Below the pieces are notes generated by a model. The model saw nothing but the letters and a program-made list of their open reading frames with translations, did not search any database and was not told the origin of the DNA. A stretch of DNA of 46,616 bases. Origin: Dehalococcoidales bacterium (GTDB lineage: Bacteria > Chloroflexota > Dehalococcoidia > Dehalococcoidales > RBG-16-60-22). The stretch spans positions 1 to 46,616 of the forward strand of contig JADHXF010000004.1 in NCBI GenBank assembly GCA_016783105.1, read 5' to 3'. A program made the translations under genes and the position numbers. Below, piece after piece: positions 42,044-46,616 of this stretch (the stretch's first letter is position 1; each line of letters begins with the position of its first letter).

Positions 42044-42068
42044 AGGGGAGGTGTTCTAAGCCTCCCCT
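42044..42068 (+). terminator. Terminator-like hairpin after the aldo/keto reductase
   Basis: AGGGGAGG (42044-42051) pairs with CCTCCCCT (42061-42068) around a 9-base loop. The U-run after it is poor (TACTGC), so it may be a weak or factor-assisted terminator. Confidence 0.5.
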
Positions 42069-42139
42069 TACTGCACTCTCTTGACCATGCCCCGCGATAT
42101 TGCTACACTTCACATAAGCAAACGTATCGAGCTTTTGAA

Positions 42140-43723
42140 ATGAAAATCGTCACCAGTGACCAGATGCGGCAGATAGACCGGGAGTGCATCCGCCGCGGCA
42201 CGCCCGGACACGTGCTGATGGAGAATGCCGGCCGGGCTGTCGCCGAGGAAGCCAGGCGGATTCTGGAGCCGATAAATCAAAAGCAGTTCCTGTTTCTGGT
42301 GGGGCCGGGTAATAACGGCGGAGATGGACTGGTGGCCGCCCGCTACCTGCACGATTGGGAGGCTGAGGTCAGTGTCTATCTGTGCAGTCCCCGACCGAAA
42401 GACGACACCAACCTCGAACTGGTGCAGCAGCGAAACATGTCCTGCATTGACGCCGCCCAGGACAAAGAACTTACCCGGTTCAGTGAACTGCTGGCATCAG
42501 CAGACTGCGTCATTGATGCCCTTTTCGGCACCGGGAAAGCCCGCCCCATCCAGGGAGTATTAGCGCAGGTTCTGGATAAGGTAACCCAGGTGAAAAAGAA
42601 AAAACCGGCACCGGTGCTCATTGCCATTGACCTGCCCTCCGGACTCAACGCCGATACCGGAGAGGTAGACCCCGTCTGCCCCCTGGCTGATTATACCGTT
42701 ACCCTGGCCCTTCCCAAGCTCGGCCTTTTCCGCTTCCCCGGGGCAGAGAGAGTGGGCGAACTAAGCATCGCGGACATCGGCATTCCGGCTGAACTCGCCG
42801 CCGATATCGCCATTGAATTAATAACCGGGGAATGGGCAGGTGATGCACTCCCCAAACGCCCGCTCGATGCCAACAAGGGAACCTTCGGGAGGGTGCTGGT
42901 AGTCGCCGGTTCTGTTAATTATATCGGGGCGGCCTACCTGGCCTGCAGCGGTGCCCTGCGCGCTGGTGCCGGCCTGGTGACACTGGCCACGGCATCGAGC
43001 CTGCAGCCAGTCCTGGCCGCCAAACTGACCGAGACCACCTATCTGCCTCTGCCAGAAGCTAACACAGGCATAATTGCGAAAGAGGCGGCAGCGCTCATCA
43101 ACAAGAACCTGAAATCATACGATGTCCTGCTGCTGGGCTGCGGCCTGGGGCAAAGCGATTCGGTGAGCGAACTCATTTCTTCCCTGCTTTTTCAGAAAAA
43201 CCTGCCTCTGCTTGTCCTTGATGCCGACGCACTCAATACGCTGGCCAGAATCCCCCGCTGGTGGCAGAAGCTCGCCGGCGATGCTATCCTGACACCACAC
43301 CCGGGTGAGATGTCGGGATTAAGCGGGCTCACCATCGCCGAAATACAGTCGGACCGGGTTGGCGTTGCCCGAAAATACGCCCGGGAATGGCAAAAAACGA
43401 TTGTCCTCAAGGGAGCTTTTACGGTTATTGCTTCACCGGACGGTAATTGCCGGATAAGTCCTTTCGCCAATCCGGGGCTGGCATCGGGAGGCACCGGTGA
43501 TGTGCTCGCCGGCGCTATTGCCGGCCTTGTGCCACAGGGCCTCTCGCTCTTTGACGCCGCGTCACTCGGTGTTTACCTGCACGGTAAAGCCGGTGAACTG
43601 GTCAAGGACACTCTGGGAGACACCGGCATGCTCGCTTCCGACCTGCTGCCAGTGCTACCAGGGGTAATTAAACAGCTCAGGGAAATGACTAAAAACAGAC
43701 AGCCACTTTGTTGTAGAATATAA
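42140..43723 (+). CDS. nnr: Bifunctional NAD(P)H-hydrate epimerase/dehydratase
   Basis: A 527-residue protein repairing hydrated NAD(P)H. The N-terminal epimerase domain (YjeF_N) has GPGNNGGDGLVAARYL and VIDALFGTG; the C-terminal ADP-dependent dehydratase domain has LLGCGLGQ, LTPHPGEMSGL and FANPGLASGGTGDVLAGAIA. Fusion of both is common in bacteria. It starts the run nnr-coaX-coaBC. Confidence 0.93.
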   Translation: MKIVTSDQMRQIDRECIRRGTPGHVLMENAGRAVAEEARRILEPINQKQFLFLVGPGNNGGDGLVAARYLHDWEAEVSVYLCSPRPKDDTNLELVQQRNMSCIDAAQDKELTRFSELLASADCVIDALFGTGKARPIQGVLAQVLDKVTQVKKKKPAPVLIAIDLPSGLNADTGEVDPVCPLADYTVTLALPKLGLFRFPGAERVGELSIADIGIPAELAADIAIELITGEWAGDALPKRPLDANKGTFGRVLVVAGSVNYIGAAYLACSGALRAGAGLVTLATASSLQPVLAAKLTETTYLPLPEANTGIIAKEAAALINKNLKSYDVLLLGCGLGQSDSVSELISSLLFQKNLPLLVLDADALNTLARIPRWWQKLAGDAILTPHPGEMSGLSGLTIAEIQSDRVGVARKYAREWQKTIVLKGAFTVIASPDGNCRISPFANPGLASGGTGDVLAGAIAGLVPQGLSLFDAASLGVYLHGKAGELVKDTLGDTGMLASDLLPVLPGVIKQLREMTKNRQPLCCRI

Positions 43724-43728
43724 ATACG

Positions 43729-44496
43729 ATGCTGCTCGCAATTGATATTGGCAACACGGAAATTACACTCGGCGTCTTCGAGGGGGAAGAACTTCGGGCT
43801 ACCTGGCGCCTGGCCACCCGCCTTCACCGCGTGGCAGATGAATATGCTGCCCTGCTGATGAAGCTGCTGGAACACCGGAGCCTGAAGCTTGCCGACATTT
43901 CTGATATTGCCATGTGCTGCGTGGTGCCACCGCTGTTATCCACCTTTACGGATATGTGCCGGCGGTACTTCAACGTCACCCCGCTCGTGGTTGGTACGGG
44001 CACAAAAACCGGCGTGCGTATCCGCATGGACAATCCCCGTGAAGTTGGCGCCGACCGCATCGTTAATACCGCCGCCGCTCATCGACTTTACGGCGGGCCG
44101 GTCATCATCACCGACTTCGGTACCGCGACTACCTTTGACGTCGTCTCCAGGGAAGGTGACTATCTGGGTGGCGCCATCGCGCCGGGGATAGGGACCGCCG
44201 CCGAAGCGTTGTTTATGCGCGCCGCCATGCTGCCCAGAGTGGAACTGACACACCCCAGTCGCGTCATTGGCACCAGCACTACCACGGCGATGCAGTCTGG
44301 AATTATTTATGGCTACATCGGACTGGTGGAGGGAATCGTGTCCCGGATTCAAAAGGAGCTGGGCGAAAAGACAAAGGTAGTCGCCACCGGGGGCTATTCT
44401 GAAATCATCGCCAATGAGACCAGCGTTATTGACACCGTGAACCCTGATATCACACTCATCGGGTTGAGATTGATTTATGGCATGAACCAGCCCTGA
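43729..44496 (+). CDS. coaX: Type III pantothenate kinase
   Basis: A 255-residue kinase for the first step of coenzyme A synthesis. The phosphate loop is AIDIGNTEITLGVF (4-17), followed by GADRIVNTAAA and ITDFGTATTFDVV. No Shine-Dalgarno is seen; TAGAAT (43714-43719) ends nine bases before the ATG, so transcription may start at the ATG itself. coaBC follows. Confidence 0.93.
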   Translation: MLLAIDIGNTEITLGVFEGEELRATWRLATRLHRVADEYAALLMKLLEHRSLKLADISDIAMCCVVPPLLSTFTDMCRRYFNVTPLVVGTGTKTGVRIRMDNPREVGADRIVNTAAAHRLYGGPVIITDFGTATTFDVVSREGDYLGGAIAPGIGTAAEALFMRAAMLPRVELTHPSRVIGTSTTTAMQSGIIYGYIGLVEGIVSRIQKELGEKTKVVATGGYSEIIANETSVIDTVNPDITLIGLRLIYGMNQP

Positions 44497-44528
44497 TTTC
44501 GCTGCCGGCTTGCTGCCGGGGAGGCATT

Positions 44529-45713
44529 ATGTTAACTGACAAAACAATAATACTGGGCGTAACCGGAGGCATTGCCGCCTACAAGGCAGCCGACCTGGCG
44601 AGCAAACTGACGCAGGATGGTGCCAGGGTCGAAGTGGTCATGACCGAGGCCGCCACCAAGCTCGTGGCGCCCCTCACCTTTCACACCCTGACGCATACAC
44701 AGGTAATCACCGATATGTTCACCGCACCTGTTGAGTATGACGAAACGCACATATCACTTTCGGAATCCGCGGACGCGGTCGTCATCGCCCCGGCCACGGC
44801 CAATACCATCGCCAAGACGGCTGCCGGCATGGCGGATAACATGCTGACCGGCATCGTACTGGCAACGAAAGCGCCGGTTATCATCGCCCCGGCGATGAAC
44901 GTAAACATGTGGGAGAACCCGGTTACTCAGGAAAACGTGAATAAACTGAAAGCCCGGGGATTTATTATCGTTGAGCCCGCTTATGGCCGCCTCGCTTCCG
45001 GCAAAATGGGGCGGGGTCGCCTGGCCGATGTGGAGGTCATCCTTGGCACCATCAAGCAGGTGCTGGGCAGAAAGGGAGACCTGGCCCGCAGACGCATCGT
45101 GGTCACCGCCGGCGGCACCCAGGAGCCAGTTGACCCGGTGCGGCACATAGGCAATCGCTCCTCGGGCAAAATGGGATTTGCCGCGGCGGAAGCGGCGCGG
45201 GACAGAGGTGCCGAAGTAACGTTGATTTCCGCCCCCGCGTCTCTGCCCGACCCCACTGGCATTGAAGTCATTCATGTCCAGACCGCCAGTCAGATGAAGG
45301 ACGCGGTCGCCAGGGCGGTAAGTAAAGCCGATGCCCTGATTATGGCCGCCGCCGTCGCCGACTACCAGCCGAAGAGCGCGGCCAGGTCCAAAATTAAAAA
45401 GGACGCCGATACCCTGACGCTGGAACTGGTGAGGACTCCTGACATCCTGACCGAAGTTCAGGGTAACTTCATCAGGGTTGGTTTTGCCGCCGAAAGCGAT
45501 GACGTGGTCGCCAACGCCAGAAAGAAGCTTCAGCAAAAGAGGCTCGATTTGATTGTAGCCAATGACATCACCAGCGCCGAGAGCGGCTTCGGCACAGACA
45601 CCAATAAAGTCACCATCATTGATAAAAAGGGGAAAGCAGTGGAACTGCCCCTCTTAAGCAAGAGAGAGGTGGCGGACAGGATACTGGATAAGGTGGTGGG
45701 ACTTCTTGGCTAA
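44529..45713 (+). CDS. coaBC: Phosphopantothenoylcysteine decarboxylase/synthetase
   Basis: A 394-residue bifunctional coenzyme A enzyme. The N-terminal flavin-dependent decarboxylase has GVTGGIAAYKAADLASKL and PAMNVNMWENP with the PxMNxxMW motif. The C-terminal CoaB has VTAGGTQEPVDPVRHIGNRS and AAAVADYQP. GGGAGG precedes the ATG. Together with coaX it covers three of the five coenzyme A steps. Confidence 0.95.
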   Translation: MLTDKTIILGVTGGIAAYKAADLASKLTQDGARVEVVMTEAATKLVAPLTFHTLTHTQVITDMFTAPVEYDETHISLSESADAVVIAPATANTIAKTAAGMADNMLTGIVLATKAPVIIAPAMNVNMWENPVTQENVNKLKARGFIIVEPAYGRLASGKMGRGRLADVEVILGTIKQVLGRKGDLARRRIVVTAGGTQEPVDPVRHIGNRSSGKMGFAAAEAARDRGAEVTLISAPASLPDPTGIEVIHVQTASQMKDAVARAVSKADALIMAAAVADYQPKSAARSKIKKDADTLTLELVRTPDILTEVQGNFIRVGFAAESDDVVANARKKLQQKRLDLIVANDITSAESGFGTDTNKVTIIDKKGKAVELPLLSKREVADRILDKVVGLLG

Positions 45714-45732
45714 GTAGAAGGGGGGTAAAGAA

Positions 45733-45999
45733 GTGATTTCAGATAATCTATCCTTGGCAGCCGCAGTCTTAGCATTTTTTTCTGTATTTGGTGTAGGTTT
45801 ATCACTACTGATTGAGTCGTATGGCAATCTAGATGTGAGGTTGCCGAATTGCTTGGTTAAGGTCAGAACCAGGATGGCAGAGAACCGTGGTAAATGGAAT
45901 ACCATAGAATTTTGGATGAAAGTAGGGGGCTTCATTGGGACATTGCTGGCTATCCTACTCCAAATTGCAGCTCTATCCATTAGAATCTGTGGGGAATAG
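45733..45999 (+). CDS. Hypothetical membrane protein, accessory patch near valS
   Basis: 88 residues with two hydrophobic segments (about 8-27 and 65-84) and a basic middle part. The start is GTG after GGGGGG. It is AT-richer than coaBC, its upstream neighbour. I do not recognise a family. It ends three bases before a short serine-recombinase-like start (46003). Confidence 0.55.
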   Translation: MISDNLSLAAAVLAFFSVFGVGLSLLIESYGNLDVRLPNCLVKVRTRMAENRGKWNTIEFWMKVGGFIGTLLAILLQIAALSIRICGE

Positions 46000-46002
46000 G
46001 CA

Positions 46003-46089
46003 ATGAAAATCGCAGCTATCTATTGCAGAGTATCTACAGACATCAGGAAGCCAAAGGTAAAGCAATCAGGGCCACAAAGGACAGTGTGA
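46003..46089 (+). pseudogene. Serine recombinase N-terminal remnant 1
   Basis: A 28-residue frame starting MKIAAIYCRVSTD, which is the start of serine recombinases, including the YCRVS segment with the catalytic Ser11. After residue 13 the sequence no longer looks like a recombinase and stops at 46087-46089. Only the 5' tip of such a gene is left, as after excision or recombination near the start. Confidence 0.6.
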
Positions 46090-46090
46090 T

Positions 46091-46423
46091 ATGCAAAATA
46101 AAAATTTCATGGATGCTAAAGGAGTTTATGAAGCATATGACCGATGGATTAATGGTCCTACCCCATTTGAAAACCAATATTTTGTCAGAGAAAGATTCTA
46201 CAGTTTTGTAATAATGTGTGTTAAATACGTAAAAGAAGTCAGATTCGTTACAAAACAAGAAGCTTGGAAAAGTATTGACATGGATATATTAAAAGAACAT
46301 TTATACGCTGATTTGAGCAAGACGAATATTGCTGGGTGGGAAGACAGAGTATACGAAACATTAATACGATTTGAGACGTTACTGGAATATGAAAAAACAC
46401 GATATTCACACGGGTTGAAATGA
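46091..46423 (+). CDS. Hypothetical protein between two recombinase remnants
   Basis: 110 residues, soluble, AT-rich, largely helical (VYEAYDRWINGP, LYADLSKTNIAGWEDRVYETLIRFETLLEYEK). No known motif. A weak AAGGA lies nine bases before the ATG. The stop overlaps the start of the second recombinase remnant (ATGA). Confidence 0.55.
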   Translation: MQNKNFMDAKGVYEAYDRWINGPTPFENQYFVRERFYSFVIMCVKYVKEVRFVTKQEAWKSIDMDILKEHLYADLSKTNIAGWEDRVYETLIRFETLLEYEKTRYSHGLK

Positions 46424-46506
46424 AAACCGCAGCTATATATTGTAGAGTTGCCAACCAAGTAGGAAGAAGAGATAATTATGACACAAACCCCAAATACTCC
46501 ATATGA
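46420..46506 (+). pseudogene. Serine recombinase N-terminal remnant 2, running into valS
   Basis: A 28-residue frame starting MKTAAIYCRVANQ, again a serine recombinase beginning, here of the RVAN variant. Its first 29 bases match remnant 1 with three differences. It then loses similarity and ends at 46506, overlapping the valS start in another frame; it also contains the purine-rich GGAAGAAGAG that serves as the valS ribosome-binding site. Confidence 0.55.
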
Positions 46507-46616
46507 AATGCCCAGGGCCTATGAGCCGGGAAATGTAGAACAGAAGTGGTACCGGTTCTGGTTGGATAAGGGCTATTTCAAGCCCAGAATTGACCCTGAT
46601 ACAAAACCTTTTGTTA
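46478..46616 (+). CDS. valS: Valyl-tRNA synthetase, N-terminal part (3' end outside window)
   Basis: The first 46 residues are visible: MTQTPNTPYEMPRAYEPGNV followed by EQKWYRFWLDKGYFKP and the start of the catalytic domain. The YEPxxVExKWYxxW pattern is the ValS N-terminus. The enzyme charges tRNA-Val. The ribosome-binding site AGGAAGAAGAG lies inside the recombinase remnant, so the gene's 5' region has been renewed by the inserted sequence. Confidence 0.9.
   Translation, partial: MTQTPNTPYEMPRAYEPGNVEQKWYRFWLDKGYFKPRIDPDTKPFV

Overview
The window reads as one contiguous piece of a bacterial chromosome, most likely from an uncultured anaerobic Chloroflexi/Dehalococcoidia-type organism. That placement is an inference from gene content, fairly high GC core genes, an archaeal-type energy-converting hydrogenase and several apparently leaderless genes; no rRNA is present to confirm it. 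It starts inside an iron-sulfur protein gene and ends inside valS.

Region by region. (1) 3-9061: the end of a 4Fe-4S protein gene, a hydrogenase maturation protease, and, convergent to it, a complete 14-gene operon in the same gene order as the Pyrococcus membrane-bound hydrogenase MBH (mbhA to mbhN). It has Mrp-antiporter-like subunits first, then the NiFe hydrogenase module, with all four NiFe-ligand cysteines intact. (2) 9370-12867: a Lon-like protease, an iron-sulfur flavoprotein-like reductase and a stand-alone LigD 3'-phosphoesterase. (3) 13094-15529: a stress cluster with a universal stress protein broken by an in-frame TAA, a superoxide dismutase, a 49-residue metallothionein-like protein, and selD. 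selD itself is read through an in-frame TGA (selenocysteine) followed by a SECIS-like hairpin. (4) 15607-19582: a four-gene osmoprotectant ABC transporter (osmF-yehYXW order). (5) 19706-23681: a radical SAM protein, small membrane proteins (one with a likely ATC start), a methyltransferase, a DUF72 protein and a zinc-ribbon protein. (6) 23961-25519: a small HTH regulator overlapping a trehalose-synthase-like glycosyltransferase.

(7) 25642-29427: an AT-rich accessory island ending at a tRNA-Met(CAT) gene on the minus strand. Three truncated copies of that tRNA's 3' part (26099, 26486, 26854) lie to its left in the same orientation and cut the island into small cassettes. They look like attachment-site scars of repeated integration. 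Cargo includes small membrane proteins, a possible KOW-like protein, a HEPN-like protein and a secreted transglutaminase-like protein; no integrase remains. (8) 29463-32548: a tungstate/molybdate-type ABC operon with an extra 43-residue zinc-ribbon gene, preceded by a Moco/Tuco-riboswitch-like leader.

(9) 32795-45713: metabolic core: enoyl-CoA hydratase, 3-hydroxyacyl-CoA dehydrogenase and an SDR reductase; CorA and a VUT-family transporter; a metallo-hydrolase, DUF3795 and a Mut7-C protein; KDPG aldolase and a PfkB sugar kinase; an aldo/keto reductase with iron-sulfur motifs; NAD(P)HX repair; and CoaX and CoaBC for coenzyme A. (10) 45733-46616: a second small accessory patch between coaBC and valS. 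It holds two short reading frames that look like only the first residues of serine recombinases, flanking a hypothetical gene; the second runs into the valS start.

Together the genes suggest an anaerobe that conserves energy by H2-linked ferredoxin chemistry and ion pumping, uses tungsten or molybdenum and selenium, handles oxidative and osmotic stress, and carries two spots that have been repeatedly targeted by mobile elements.
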